From the NCBI GenBank assembly GCA_018260425.1, contig JAGLBD010000003.1, forward strand, positions 21,887 to 85,886: DNA of 64,000 bases, in the 5' to 3' direction. Each line of letters opens with the position of its first letter. The first letter of the stretch is position 1. Shown piece by piece: positions 27,679 through 36,749 of the stretch. This DNA comes from Pseudogulbenkiania sp. (GTDB lineage Bacteria > Pseudomonadota > Gammaproteobacteria > Burkholderiales > Chromobacteriaceae). The notes below the pieces were generated by a model that was not told where the DNA came from, searched no databases, and was given only the letters and a program-made list of their open reading frames with translations. The translations under genes were made by a program, and so were the position numbers.

Positions 27679-28329
27679 TCAACGGTATCGGGCGTCGGCA
27701 ACAAACGGGTTATGCTGCTTTTCTTCCCCGATGGTGGTTAGTGGTCCATGACCCGGTAATACGATGGTTTCATCCGGCAACGTGAATAATTTAGTGCGGA
27801 TGGCATCGAGCAAATCCTGATGATTGCCCATCGGAAAATCGGTCCGGCCGATCGAACCTTGAAACAGCACATCGCCCACCACCAGCAGTCCGGCCGCCGG
27901 ACTATGGAAGACCACATGCCCCGGCGTATGACCCGGGCAATGCAATACCTCCAGCACCTCATTGCCGACCGTCACGGTCTCCCCTTCTTCCAGCCAGCGA
28001 TCCGGCACCAGTTTGTCACTCGGCGGAAAACCGAACATGCGCCCTTGATGGGGCAGGATATCCAGCCAGTAGCTCTCGCTTTGCTGCGGACCCTCGATCT
28101 TGACGCCAAAGCGTGCGGCCAGTTCGGCGGCGCCACCGGCATGGTCGATGTGGCCATGGGTCAGCAACAGCTTTTCCAGGGTCAGTCCGCGTTGCTCGAC
28201 ACTGGCGGCCAGAACATCGATATCGCCGCCGGCATCGACAATGGCGGCGCGCCCGGTGACATCGCACCACAGCAGGGTGGCATTCTGGGCAAAGGCGGTG
28301 ACAGGAATAATGTGGTACTGCAGGGCCAT
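27679..28329 (-). CDS. Metallo-beta-lactamase-fold hydrolase (glyoxalase II-like, YcbL type)
   Basis: A 216-residue cytoplasmic hydrolase. The metal-binding motif THGHIDHAGG (about residues 57-66), the further histidine in HCPGHTPGH (about 130-138), the aspartate in VVGDVLF (about 151) and the final PGHGP histidine (about 193) give the complete dinuclear site. The length fits YcbL-type glyoxalase II-like proteins, which lack the C-terminal substrate domain of GloB. The physiological thioester substrate is unknown. It is followed by the AT-rich region before the porin gene. Confidence 0.88.
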   Translation of the reverse strand: MALQYHIIPVTAFAQNATLLWCDVTGRAAIVDAGGDIDVLAASVEQRGLTLEKLLLTHGHIDHAGGAAELAARFGVKIEGPQQSESYWLDILPHQGRMFGFPPSDKLVPDRWLEEGETVTVGNEVLEVLHCPGHTPGHVVFHSPAAGLLVVGDVLFQGSIGRTDFPMGNHQDLLDAIRTKLFTLPDETIVLPGHGPLTTIGEEKQHNPFVADARYR

Positions 28330-28365
28330 GGCGGATGCTCCGGATCGGTCAGAGCCCCGATTCTG

Positions 28366-28653
28366 TCACGGGGCGAGCAGTCTTGAAAAGTCGTCGCTGA
28401 CAGAATCCGCATGCGCCAGACAAAAAGCCAGCTTGGCGGCACGGGTCAGTGACTTGAAGGCGTATTCGGCCGACAGGGCGCTGCCCTTGTCCGGGAAGAC
28501 CACCAGTGCCCGCAGTCGCCTTGGGGGATGGCTGCGGGTGTAACGGGCTCCCCGGCCGCCGGCATGCTCGGCCAGCCGGCGTGCCACGTTGGTGGTGATG
28601 CCGGTATAGAGGCTGCCGTCACGGCATTCGAGAATATAGAGAAACCAGTCCAT
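28366..28653 (-). CDS. GIY-YIG nuclease-fold protein (YhbQ/UPF0213-like)
   Basis: A 95-residue single-domain protein with WFLYILECRDGSLYTGITTN (the GIY-YIG equivalents YIL and YTG), the catalytic arginine in VARRLAEH and the downstream glutamate in SAEYAFKSL. Members of this small family are putative DNA-processing proteins of unknown cellular role. The ATG at 28653 lies directly after the ccsB terminator and I see no ribosome-binding site, so the start or expression is uncertain. The longer open frame upstream is a shadow of ccsB. Confidence 0.82.
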   Translation of the reverse strand: MDWFLYILECRDGSLYTGITTNVARRLAEHAGGRGARYTRSHPPRRLRALVVFPDKGSALSAEYAFKSLTRAAKLAFCLAHADSVSDDFSRLLAP

Positions 28654-28657
28654 GGAC

Positions 28658-28682
28658 GAAAAAGAGCCCCTTGCGGGGCTCC
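28658..28682 (-). terminator. Terminator after ccsB
   Basis: On the minus strand GAGCCCC-GCAA-GGGGCTC is followed by TTTTT. It sits only a few bases before the GIY-YIG start codon. Confidence 0.88.
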
Positions 28683-28694
28683 TTGCCGGAATGT

Positions 28695-29840
28695 TTACAG
28701 GCCGCCGTAGGAGTGCAGGCCGGTGAGGAACATATTGACGCCGACGAAGGCGAAGCTGGTCACCATCAGACCGACCACCGCCCACCAGGCCAGAGGTTTG
28801 CCACGCAGGCCCTTGACCAGACGCATGTGCAGCCAGGCGGCGTAGTTCAGCCAGACGATCAGGGCCCAGGTCTCTTTCGGGTCCCATGACCAGTAACCGC
28901 CCCAGGCATCTGCCGCCCACATGGCACCCAGAATGGTGGCAATGGTGAAGAACAGGAAGCCTACGGCAATCGCCTTGTACATGACCTCGTCCAGCAGCTC
29001 GGCCGACGGCAGGCGACCTTGCAGGCGGCCTCCCAGTACCAGCAATTGGGCAACGCCCAGCATGGCGGCCAGCGAGAAGGCGCCGTAGCCAATGAAGTTG
29101 GCCGGGACGTGGATCTTCATCCACCAGGACTGCAGGGCCGGGATCAGCGGCTGGATCTCGTGTGCCTGACGATCAAAGGTGTACCAGAGAATGAAGCCGA
29201 CGGCGGCCGAGATCACCAGCAAGACAAAGGCTCCCATCTGGCGCGCCTGGAAGCGGGCCTCATAGTAGAGGTGCATCAGTGCAGTGATCAGGCAGAACAG
29301 CACGAACACTTCATAGAGGTTGGACACCGGCACATGGCCGACATCGCTGCCGATCAGATAGCTTTCATACCAGCGGGTGAACATGCCGGCAGCCCCCATG
29401 GTGGCCGCGGCCCAGGTCAGCCACGAGCCCATGCGGCACAACAGCTCCGAGCGACCCAGTGTCCCGGCCCAGTAAACACCGGTGGCCAGGAAGAACAAGG
29501 TGCACATCCACATGATCGACGATTGGCTGGACAGCAGATATTTCAGCCAGAACGTCTGCTGGCCGCGTGTCAGGTCGCCGTGATAGGCATTGACGGCCAG
29601 CAAGGCCACCCCGCCCACCACCGGAAAGAAGATCCGCCAGGCTTTCCAGAACCAGCCAAGGGCGATCAGCCCGGCACCGGCGCCAAACAGGATGGCATGT
29701 TCGTAACCATCCATGAAGGTGCCAAGGCGCCATTCCACCAGCGCCGTGGCCAGCACGATGAACAGCGCGTAGAGGCCATCGGCCAGCGTCAGTTGCCGGG
29801 TCCAGGAGCGCGGTAAGTCGCTATGTGCAAGTTCCATCAT
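28695..29840 (-). CDS. ccsB: Cytochrome c biogenesis protein CcsB (CcsA-type haem handler)
   Basis: A 381-residue inner-membrane protein with about eight transmembrane segments. The haem-handling WWD-type motif WGGYWSWDPKETWALIVWLNY is split across residues 317-337, with flanking conserved histidines (for example in KIHVPANFIGYG and AAWLHMRL). With ResB it forms the system II synthase, which exports haem and attaches it to CxxCH motifs in the periplasm. The start overlaps the resB stop by four bases, so the two are translationally coupled. Naming differs between organisms (CcsA or CcsB). Confidence 0.95.
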   Translation of the reverse strand: MMELAHSDLPRSWTRQLTLADGLYALFIVLATALVEWRLGTFMDGYEHAILFGAGAGLIALGWFWKAWRIFFPVVGGVALLAVNAYHGDLTRGQQTFWLKYLLSSQSSIMWMCTLFFLATGVYWAGTLGRSELLCRMGSWLTWAAATMGAAGMFTRWYESYLIGSDVGHVPVSNLYEVFVLFCLITALMHLYYEARFQARQMGAFVLLVISAAVGFILWYTFDRQAHEIQPLIPALQSWWMKIHVPANFIGYGAFSLAAMLGVAQLLVLGGRLQGRLPSAELLDEVMYKAIAVGFLFFTIATILGAMWAADAWGGYWSWDPKETWALIVWLNYAAWLHMRLVKGLRGKPLAWWAVVGLMVTSFAFVGVNMFLTGLHSYGGL

Positions 29841-31855
29841 TTCCCTCGTACAGTCGTCTTGACTGCCGCTACGAAGCGGCTGAACAGTGGGGCCAGATCG
29901 CGGCTATGGCGGTTGGCGCTCATTGCAATCCGTGTCGTGCCGCCGCTGAGCAGCACCCACAGGCGCATTTCACGGACATAGAACATCAGGATGATGCCGA
30001 TGACCATCATCAGGCTGCCCAGATACACCAGATTTTTCCCCGGGGAGCGGGTCAGTTGCAGGCCGGTGGCTTGCAACTGTTCGAAGCCGGACAGTTGCAG
30101 GAAGACCGGAGAGCCGTATTCGCGCAGGGCGCTGTAGCCGACCAGACCATCCAGCAGGAAGCGGTAATGCTCGGCATCATTCTTCAGTGCCGGAACACCG
30201 GCACGGGCATTGGCCACTTCCATCACATCGATCACGGCACCTTGCAGGATCTTGATGTAGGTTTGAGCGACACCCTGACGCTTGTCGGCCGGTACCTTCT
30301 CGGTCAGGAATTTCTCCAGACCATTGAAACCGCCCTGGGCAAACAGGGTCAGCACCCATTTTACCGTACCGGCAAATTGTTGCTTCATTTCCGGACTGAT
30401 CGCGTTGCCTTGCAGTGCCTTTTCCGCACTTTTTGCAGCGACAACGTCATAGATGGCCGGATTGGCCAGCGCCGCACGCAGTCGCATGAAGGTGGTGATG
30501 GAAAAGTCGTCATCCAGCGGCAGGCGTACGTACTGGAAAGGCTGGTCGACTCTGGCACGCATCCCGGAAATCAGGTAGTTGGCATCATCCTGCCGGATCG
30601 GCGACATATACTGCAGATATTCGTGGGCCTGTCCCTGAGTATCGCGCAGCTTGAAGCTGACCGAAGGTCCGACGTTCTTCAGCTGCTTCTCGTGACGGAC
30701 CTCGCGGGCATCCTTCAAGCGCTGGTTGAACGAGGTGTCGGTGCTCTTGGCTTTGCCCATGTCCTCGACATTGAAGACCTTGAGGGCGCTGAACTCGAGG
30801 GTGTAGTCGCGCCCATTGGCCTTGAGCGGCTGCGAGTTCATCGAGATCCCTTCGATCTCGGCTGGCGCCTGTTCCGGCCGCTCGAGGTTCCAGGCCTTGA
30901 AGCGCAGGCGCGATCCGCCGTCGCCGAAGCTGGCCTGATAGATCGCTATGCCATCCACTATCATGGGATGGTTAACGGCGATCTTGCCGGCCGTTTCCTT
31001 GCCGGTGGCCTTGTCGGTGACCACCACATCGCTGATAAAGGATTTCGGCATGCCGTTACCGTAGTAATCGACGCTGAATTTCTTGAGCGAAATGATGAAG
31101 GGCAGTTCCTGTACCAGATAGCCCTGACCGGCGTTGAGGAACACCACGTCGGCGCTATGGCCCTCGGCAATTTCGGCATTGCCGCGGAACGACAGGTTAC
31201 CGGCCGAGAGGCGGCTTTGCTCCGGGATCTGGCTCTGTGGCAGGCTGCGGGTTTCCGGAACCACGCGGCCGGTCATCTCGGCGATCTTGAGCGGCAGGTT
31301 GCCGTCCAGCAGGCCGCCGATACAGATCACCACCAGTGCGATGTGCGCAAAGAAGTAGCCAAGACGGTTCCAGGAACCTTTTTTGGCGGCAATGAGCAAG
31401 GAACCGTCTTCGCGTTCGTTGACCTTGAAGCGGAAACCTTCTGCCGCAAGGCGGGTTTCAATCGCCTGACGATCGGCGATACCGTCCAATAGTTCGGTAT
31501 GATGCATGGCCGCCAGCGAATTGGCCGAGGCCTTGTCGCGGAACGAGCGGATGTCCTTGAGGAAGCCCGGACCATTGCGCACGATACACAGTGTGGTCGA
31601 GAGCATCAGGAAGGCCAGGATGGTCAGGAACCAGCCGGAATGGTAGACATCATAGATGCCCAGCGTTTCGAAGATCTGGAACCAGAATTGGCCGAATTCA
31701 AACGCATAGTCAGGATAGGCCTGATTTTGTTTGATCCAGGTGCCGATGATCGAGGCAATGGCCAGTACGGTCAATAAGCCGATGGCGAAACGCATCGAGC
31801 TGAGCAGTTCGAAAAGTGCCCGCTTAAACGAAGTGGTACGACGCTGATTTTTCAT
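29837..31855 (-). CDS. resB: Cytochrome c biogenesis protein ResB (Ccs1)
   Basis: A 672-residue membrane protein: three transmembrane segments in the first 200 residues (around 15-40, 65-90 and 165-190), a large periplasmic domain (about 200-610) and a last helix near residues 615-640 before a basic tail. It is the partner of CcsB in system II cytochrome c maturation. Its start is 18 bp after a strong bidirectional terminator that separates it from the cytochrome c4 gene, so resB-ccsB is its own unit, although the cytochrome gene on the same strand is a likely client. Confidence 0.95.
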   Translation of the reverse strand: MKNQRRTTSFKRALFELLSSMRFAIGLLTVLAIASIIGTWIKQNQAYPDYAFEFGQFWFQIFETLGIYDVYHSGWFLTILAFLMLSTTLCIVRNGPGFLKDIRSFRDKASANSLAAMHHTELLDGIADRQAIETRLAAEGFRFKVNEREDGSLLIAAKKGSWNRLGYFFAHIALVVICIGGLLDGNLPLKIAEMTGRVVPETRSLPQSQIPEQSRLSAGNLSFRGNAEIAEGHSADVVFLNAGQGYLVQELPFIISLKKFSVDYYGNGMPKSFISDVVVTDKATGKETAGKIAVNHPMIVDGIAIYQASFGDGGSRLRFKAWNLERPEQAPAEIEGISMNSQPLKANGRDYTLEFSALKVFNVEDMGKAKSTDTSFNQRLKDAREVRHEKQLKNVGPSVSFKLRDTQGQAHEYLQYMSPIRQDDANYLISGMRARVDQPFQYVRLPLDDDFSITTFMRLRAALANPAIYDVVAAKSAEKALQGNAISPEMKQQFAGTVKWVLTLFAQGGFNGLEKFLTEKVPADKRQGVAQTYIKILQGAVIDVMEVANARAGVPALKNDAEHYRFLLDGLVGYSALREYGSPVFLQLSGFEQLQATGLQLTRSPGKNLVYLGSLMMVIGIILMFYVREMRLWVLLSGGTTRIAMSANRHSRDLAPLFSRFVAAVKTTVRGK

Positions 31856-31873
31856 AGGTGTCGCTTCGAAACA

Positions 31874-31901
31874 AAAAGGGAAGCCTCAAGGCTTCCCTTT
31901 T
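31874..31901. terminator. Bidirectional terminator between cytochrome c4 and resB
   Basis: AAAAGGGAAGCC (31874-31885) and GGCTTCCCTTTT (31890-31901) form a perfect 12-bp stem with loop TCAA, with A and T runs on both sides. Confidence 0.92.
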
Positions 31902-31928
31902 GAGTGAGGCATGATGCAAAAGTTGCGA

Positions 31929-32543
31929 TTAACGCAAGCCGGAAATATAGTCGGCTACCGCTTTCATTTCGGCATCGCTCAAACGATTGGCGATATCGTA
32001 CATGGTCGGGTTCTTGCGATCCGTGCCGGCTTTGAAGTCAGCCAATTGCTTGGCCACATAACCTGCGTGCTGGCTGCCTACACGCGGGTACTGGTCGGGC
32101 AGGCCTGCACCCGCCGGACCATGGCAGGCCATACAGGCCGGTACGCGGGTAACGGGGTTGCCGACGCGGTAGATCTTTTTGCCCAGCTCGAGCTGGGTCT
32201 TGTCCGAGGCTTCGCGAGCCTTGGGTTTTTGGGAGCCAAACCAGGCGGCGACGTTTTGCATGTCGCCAGGCGACAGGGTAGACGCCATGCCGAGCATGGT
32301 CGGGTTATTGCGTTTGCCAGCCTTGAAGGCCTGCAATTGGGCAACAAGGTAGGCAGGGCTCTGGCCGGCGAGTACCGGGTTCGCGGCAGCTACGCTGTTG
32401 CCGTCGGCGCCGTGACATGCGGCACAGATCGTTTCGGCGATCTGCTTGCCTTTGATCGGATCCCCCTTGCCAGCCGGGGCTTCAGCCAGCGCATTGCCAG
32501 CGAGGGTTGCCGCCGCAATCGCCAACAGCATCGTTCGTTTCAT
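31929..32543 (-). CDS. Dihaem cytochrome c4
   Basis: A 204-residue periplasmic protein with signal peptide (residues 1-20, ending ALA) and two class I cytochrome domains, with CAACH (about residues 40-44) and CMACH (about 137-141). The axial methionines are likely in NPTMLGMAS and NPTMYDIA. Cytochrome c4 carries electrons from the bc1 complex to terminal oxidases or denitrification enzymes. The true start is the ATG at 32543 with AGGAG seven bases upstream; the longer frame adds nine residues. It diverges from engB, as often seen in beta- and gamma-proteobacteria. Confidence 0.95.
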   Translation of the reverse strand: MKRTMLLAIAAATLAGNALAEAPAGKGDPIKGKQIAETICAACHGADGNSVAAANPVLAGQSPAYLVAQLQAFKAGKRNNPTMLGMASTLSPGDMQNVAAWFGSQKPKAREASDKTQLELGKKIYRVGNPVTRVPACMACHGPAGAGLPDQYPRVGSQHAGYVAKQLADFKAGTDRKNPTMYDIANRLSDAEMKAVADYISGLR

Positions 32544-32634
32544 GGTCGCTCCTTGACACGGATTTCGCAAATATCGCTAAAAGTGGCAATTTCAAACCTG
32601 TTATTCTATACGAAATGAATTGACCCTTACTACT

Positions 32635-33273
32635 ATGACGATTTTTCAGAACGCACGTTTCTTCACTACGGTGAATCATATGAAGGATCTCCCCCCTACC
32701 CGGGCGGAGGTTGCTTTCGTTGGCCGCTCCAATGCCGGCAAGTCCAGCGCCATCAATACGCTGGCCAACCGGACACGTCTGGCCTATGTCTCCAAAACAC
32801 CCGGACGTACCCAGCACATCAACTTTTTTGACCTCGGCGACGAGCGTTACATGGTCGATTTGCCGGGATACGGCTATGCCGAAGTCCCCGAAGCCGTGCG
32901 CCGCCATTGGGTCGAGCTGCTGGGGCGTTACCTGCAAAGCCGCAAGAGTCTGGTGGGACTGATCCTGATCATGGACAGTCGCCATCCGCTCAAGGAGCTG
33001 GATGTCCGCATGCTGGACTTCTTCAAGGACACCGGCCGCCCGGTCCATATCCTGTTGTCCAAAGCCGATAAATTGTCGCGTCAGGACCAGCAGAAGATCC
33101 TTGCCGCGGTACGCCGCGACCTGGAAGTGTACCCGGGCGTGACGGTGCAACTGTTTTCCAGCCTCAAGAAAACCGGTATCGACGAGGTCGAAACGGTGGT
33201 GGCCAACTGGTTTGCCGCGTTGGATCCGGCACAGGATGACAATGAGGACGGAACTTTGCCAGAGGCTTTCTGA
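32635..33273 (+). CDS. engB: Ribosome-biogenesis GTPase EngB (YihA/YsxC)
   Basis: A 212-residue TRAFAC-class GTPase needed for large-subunit assembly. It has the P-loop GRSNAGKSS (about residues 31-39), the G2 threonine region [17 protein letters not shown] (G3) and SKADKL (G4). I start at the ATG at 32635 (MTIFQNARF); an in-frame TTG 15 bp upstream is a weaker option. No clear Shine-Dalgarno is seen. It is followed by a strong terminator and is divergent from the cytochrome c4 gene. Confidence 0.95.
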   Translation: MTIFQNARFFTTVNHMKDLPPTRAEVAFVGRSNAGKSSAINTLANRTRLAYVSKTPGRTQHINFFDLGDERYMVDLPGYGYAEVPEAVRRHWVELLGRYLQSRKSLVGLILIMDSRHPLKELDVRMLDFFKDTGRPVHILLSKADKLSRQDQQKILAAVRRDLEVYPGVTVQLFSSLKKTGIDEVETVVANWFAALDPAQDDNEDGTLPEAF

Positions 33274-33351
33274 CTAAGTTGCTGGTGCCTCCGCACCACC
33301 CGCTTGCCTCCCTGAGCGGGCGCCTCTAGCTGACACTATAGGCATTTTTAT

Positions 33352-33379
33352 CCCGGCGATACCCTCGCCGGGTTTTTTT
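33352..33379 (+). terminator. Terminator after engB
   Basis: CCCGGCGA-TACCC-TCGCCGGG followed by seven T. Confidence 0.92.
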
Positions 33380-33385
33380 ATGCAT

Positions 33386-33419
33386 GAAAAAGGCGGGAGA
33401 TCCGTAGATCCCCCGCCTT
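33386..33419 (-). terminator. Terminator of the rlpA-like gene
   Basis: AAGGCGGG with GATC (33390-33402) pairs with GATC and CCCGCCTT (33407-33419) around CGTA with one mismatch. On the minus strand it runs into TTTTT. Confidence 0.88.
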
Positions 33420-33451
33420 GGCGTGTGGCGTCGTCAGTCGTAAGCCAGTGC

Positions 33452-34318
33452 TCAGTTGGCCATCACAATGTTTTCGACATTGAGGGTTTCTGCAGCACTG
33501 CGTACAGCGGCATCGGAAGTGAACGGACCGAGTCGTACCCGGTACACGCCCTGCTGGTTCACGATGCCCAGCTTGTCGTCGTAGCCCTTGTCCAGCTCGT
33601 CGACCAGCCGTTTCAGCATGGCTTCGGCATTGGCCAGAGTGGTGAAGGCACCCAATTGCAGATACTTGGGTGTTTCATCCTGGCGAAGACCGTTGGCCTC
33701 GTTTCGGGCGACGGCAGTGACGTCATTGTCGGCTGCCGGCCAAACCCGCTCGACCAGTACGCTGGCGCTGCCTTGCCCGACAAAGGACAGACGGTGCGCC
33801 GCAGCGTAAGACAGGTCCAGCAGTCGACCACGATGGAACGGCCCGCGGTCATTGATGCGCACCACGACCGATTTGCCGTTTTCCAGATTGGTCACCCGGG
33901 CATAGCTCGGGATTGGCAAGGTCGGGTGTGCCGCCGTCATGGCGAACATGTCGTAGCGTTCACCTGACGTGGTACGGCGGCCATGAAACTGCTTGCCGTA
34001 CCAGGATGCCTTGCCCCGAACCCGGTATGGAGCCGGGCTGGTATCGGGGCGAAAGCTCATGCCCATTGCCGTGTAGGGCAGATTGGCCGCTCTGATCAGC
34101 GGCTCGTCTTGAGGAACCGCATTGGGCACTAGATCCAGATTAACGGGGATATGGTCTGCCGGACCATCGTTCTGGAAGTAGGCGCCGTTGCGGGCGATGG
34201 TTTTTTTCGCCGGCTTGGCCGACGATTGGCTGGTGGCACTAGCCGTCTTGACGGTGGAACAGGCCACAAGCACTAGACTGACGATTAAAAGCCACAGCCA
34301 TCGGATTACAGGCTTCAT
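33452..34318 (-). CDS. rlpA: RlpA-family septal-ring lipoprotein with SPOR domain
   Basis: A 288-residue lipoprotein: a lipobox ending LVAC with the lipidated cysteine at residue 20, a double-psi beta-barrel (about 95-190) and a C-terminal SPOR domain (about 215-285). The barrel has GKASWYGKQFHGRRTTSGE and the conserved VVVRINDRGPFHRGR, including the Asp of the presumed lytic site. In Pseudomonas RlpA is a lytic transglycosylase acting on denuded glycan strands at the septum, and SPOR domains bind those strands; the same role is inferred here. Confidence 0.92.
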   Translation of the reverse strand: MKPVIRWLWLLIVSLVLVACSTVKTASATSQSSAKPAKKTIARNGAYFQNDGPADHIPVNLDLVPNAVPQDEPLIRAANLPYTAMGMSFRPDTSPAPYRVRGKASWYGKQFHGRRTTSGERYDMFAMTAAHPTLPIPSYARVTNLENGKSVVVRINDRGPFHRGRLLDLSYAAAHRLSFVGQGSASVLVERVWPAADNDVTAVARNEANGLRQDETPKYLQLGAFTTLANAEAMLKRLVDELDKGYDDKLGIVNQQGVYRVRLGPFTSDAAVRSAAETLNVENIVMAN

Positions 34319-34355
34319 AAACCTCCCTTATGCTGTTGGGCCAACTCGTGAACTG

Positions 34356-34820
34356 TCAGATTCCTTCCGCAAAGTCATTTTGCCGCCACGCCTCATAAAC
34401 GGTGACGGCCACAGCATTGGACAAGTTCATGCTGCGTGACTGGGGCTGCATCGGTAGTCGGATGCGTCGCTCGGTCGGGAATGAGGCAAGCACCTCTTCC
34501 GGCAGACCGCGCGACTCCGGTCCGAACAGGAATACATCCCCGGGTCGGAATTGGGTCTGGTCATGGCGCATGGCGCCCTTGGTGGTAGCGGCGAAAATAC
34601 GCCGCCCCTGGAGTGTTGCCTGACAGGCTTCCCAATTCTCGTGTACGACGAGACGGGCGTACTCGTGATAGTCGAGTCCGGCACGACGCAGTTTGGCGTC
34701 GTCCAGTGGAAACCCCATCGGTTTGACCAGATGCAGTTCACAGCCGGTGTTGGCACATAAACGAATCACATTGCCCGTATTAGGCGGTATCTCCGGCTGA
34801 AAAAGAACTACTGTGAACAT
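34356..34820 (-). CDS. trmL: tRNA (cytidine(34)-2'-O)-methyltransferase TrmL
   Basis: A 154-residue SPOUT-class methyltransferase that modifies the wobble base of tRNA-Leu. It has the conserved start VVLFQPEIPPNTGNVIRL and the trefoil-knot SAM-binding motifs LFGPESRGLP (about residues 98-107) and RIRLPMQPQSRSMNLSNAV. The length is typical. It lies between rlpA and comF on the same strand with short gaps, 37 bp after it and 39 bp before it. Confidence 0.95.
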   Translation of the reverse strand: MFTVVLFQPEIPPNTGNVIRLCANTGCELHLVKPMGFPLDDAKLRRAGLDYHEYARLVVHENWEACQATLQGRRIFAATTKGAMRHDQTQFRPGDVFLFGPESRGLPEEVLASFPTERRIRLPMQPQSRSMNLSNAVAVTVYEAWRQNDFAEGI

Positions 34821-34859
34821 CGTTGGCAGCTGGATTGTTCCAAAAAATCAAAAAGTTGG

Positions 34860-35570
34860 TCAAGTGAAGGTGGAAAATGCCTGGCAAAGTACCCAGGCCT
34901 CGACCCGTTTTGCACCCTGGTTTTTGAGGGCTGAAGCCAGCTCGAACAGGGTGGATCCGGTTGTCGAAACGTCATCCACGATGGCAATACAGAGCCCGTC
35001 ACATCTATGTTCTACGCCAAAAGCATCGGCGAGATTGCGCGCCCTCCGATCTCGCCCGAGACTTGCCTGAGGCCGAGTGTTGTATTTTCGCCAACACCAA
35101 TCGGGGGATGGAGGCCGGGATCCGGGTCCCGGGAGTTCTTCACGCAGTAACTCGCTCTGATTGAAGCCGCGTTCGGCAAGTCGTTCATTTGACAGCGGAA
35201 CAGCGATGACAACATCAAAGCGAGGCGGGATTGTACCCAATTTCCGCCACATTACAAACCCGAGTACTCCGGCCAGCTCGATGTGCTTGTGGTACTTGAA
35301 CGAATGAATTATTTGCGCTAGGGGATAGCAATATTCATACGAAACGTGTAGAGCGTCCAGCGCGTCGCCGCGAGCGCGACAATCAAGGCAGGGTTGGTTT
35401 TCCGGGGCGGGGACGGCACACACCGGACAGCGCTCGCCGGTCAGCTCGGGAAGCTCGTCGAGACAGGGTTGACAGATGCCGTTTCTGGTATTCGTTGCGC
35501 TGCAGACCACACATTTCTGATTAAATATTGTGCAGTTGTCAGATATGTAATCCAAAAAAATTGACAGCAT
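34860..35570 (-). CDS. comF: ComF-family amidophosphoribosyltransferase-like protein
   Basis: A 236-residue protein with N-terminal zinc-finger-type cysteine pairs (CVVC, CQPC, CPVC, CLDC) and a phosphoribosyltransferase fold whose PRPP loop is IAIVDDVSTTGST (about residues 193-205). RGFNQSELL (about 134) and RDRRARNLADAF are the usual ComF landmarks. ComF/GntX proteins are linked to DNA uptake in competent bacteria; the biochemical role is unsettled. The stretch between those landmarks (GPGSRPPSPDWCWRKYN) is less conserved than usual. The start is divergent from bioB, 115 bp away. Confidence 0.88.
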   Translation of the reverse strand: MLSIFLDYISDNCTIFNQKCVVCSATNTRNGICQPCLDELPELTGERCPVCAVPAPENQPCLDCRARGDALDALHVSYEYCYPLAQIIHSFKYHKHIELAGVLGFVMWRKLGTIPPRFDVVIAVPLSNERLAERGFNQSELLREELPGPGSRPPSPDWCWRKYNTRPQASLGRDRRARNLADAFGVEHRCDGLCIAIVDDVSTTGSTLFELASALKNQGAKRVEAWVLCQAFSTFT

Positions 35571-35685
35571 TGCGTCACTCCCGCAACATGGTTGGACAGT
35601 TTTTCCTGCTTTGCCACCATAGACTCATTCAATGTCGGGTGTCCGGATGCGTGGTTCGAGTCCCGACTCTCGATCAGGAAGCCCA

Positions 35686-36669
35686 ATGCAAACCTCTGCC
35701 ATCCGTTTTGCCCCCGCCGCTACCCCGCACCCGACTGATTCCGTCTGGAGCGTCGACGATATCGAAGCCTTGCTGGGGCTACCCTTCATGGAGCTGGTGT
35801 TCCGTGCCGCCGAAATCCACCGGCAGTTTTTTGATCCGACCCGCATTCAACTGTCGACCCTGTTGTCGATCAAGACCGGCGGTTGCGAAGAGGACTGTGG
35901 CTATTGCCCGCAGTCGGCCCACCACGACACACCGGTGGAAGACCAGCCGATGTTGACCGTGGACGAAGTCGTCGAGGCGGCACGCGTGGCACGTGCCAAT
36001 GGCGCCGGTCGTTTCTGTATGGGCGCGGCATGGCGTGGCCCGAAAGATGCCGATCTGGAAAAAACCCTGGAAATGGTGCGTGAAATCAAGGCGATGGGAC
36101 TGGAGACCTGTGCCACCTTCGGCCTGTTGAAAGACGGCCAGGCGGAAAAGCTGGCCGACGCCGGTCTCGATTATTACAACCATAATCTGGACACTTCCCC
36201 GGAAAACTACACGAACATCATTCAGACGCGCGAGTACGAAGATCGGCTCGATACCCTTGGCAAGGTTCGCAAAGCGGGACTGTCGGTCTGCTGCGGCGGC
36301 ATCGTCGGCATGAATGAAACCCGTCGTGACCGGGCCGGATTGATTGCCCAGCTGGCCAACCTGGCTCCGCAACCGGAATCAGTGCCGATCAATAATCTGG
36401 TCAAGGTGAGCGGTACGCCGCTGGACGGCGCGGCAGAACTGGACTGGACCGAGTTTGTCCGTACCATCGCGGTGGCGCGCATCACCATGCCGAAGAGTTA
36501 CGTGCGACTGTCAGCCGGGCGGCGTGAAATGCCGGAAGCCATGCAGGCTCTGTGTTTCCTCGCCGGTGCCAACTCGATTTTCTATGGAGATCGTTTGTTG
36601 ACCACGGACAATCCCGATGCGATTGCCGATCGTGATTTGATGGCAAAATTGGATCTGCAACCCGCTTAA
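35686..36669 (+). CDS. bioB: Biotin synthase
   Basis: A 327-residue radical-SAM enzyme inserting sulphur into dethiobiotin. The 4Fe-4S motif is CEEDCGYC (CxxxCxxC, about residue 65), and the 2Fe-2S site cysteines and arginine lie further on (for example [22 protein letters not shown] and YVRLSAGR). I start at the ATG at 35686 with AGGA upstream; the open frame continues 18 codons further but without support. It is first in a biotin cluster with bioF, bioH and bioC; bioA and bioD are absent from the window. Confidence 0.97.
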   Translation: MQTSAIRFAPAATPHPTDSVWSVDDIEALLGLPFMELVFRAAEIHRQFFDPTRIQLSTLLSIKTGGCEEDCGYCPQSAHHDTPVEDQPMLTVDEVVEAARVARANGAGRFCMGAAWRGPKDADLEKTLEMVREIKAMGLETCATFGLLKDGQAEKLADAGLDYYNHNLDTSPENYTNIIQTREYEDRLDTLGKVRKAGLSVCCGGIVGMNETRRDRAGLIAQLANLAPQPESVPINNLVKVSGTPLDGAAELDWTEFVRTIAVARITMPKSYVRLSAGRREMPEAMQALCFLAGANSIFYGDRLLTTDNPDAIADRDLMAKLDLQPA

Positions 36670-36749
36670 GTTGCAACGCTATCATTATATATACCTACGG
36701 TCTCGGCGATTCCGTAGGATTACCCCTCGATAGACAGGATGCCGCCCCG

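Noticed and set aside
29825..31492. 555-residue plus-strand frame over resB
   Set aside because: Composition is that of an antisense shadow; resB on the other strand has clear domains.
35645..35680. tRNA-like GGTTCGAGTCC just before bioB
   Set aside because: It resembles a T-arm, but flanking bases do not form the 5-bp stem and no acceptor, D-arm or anticodon arm is present.
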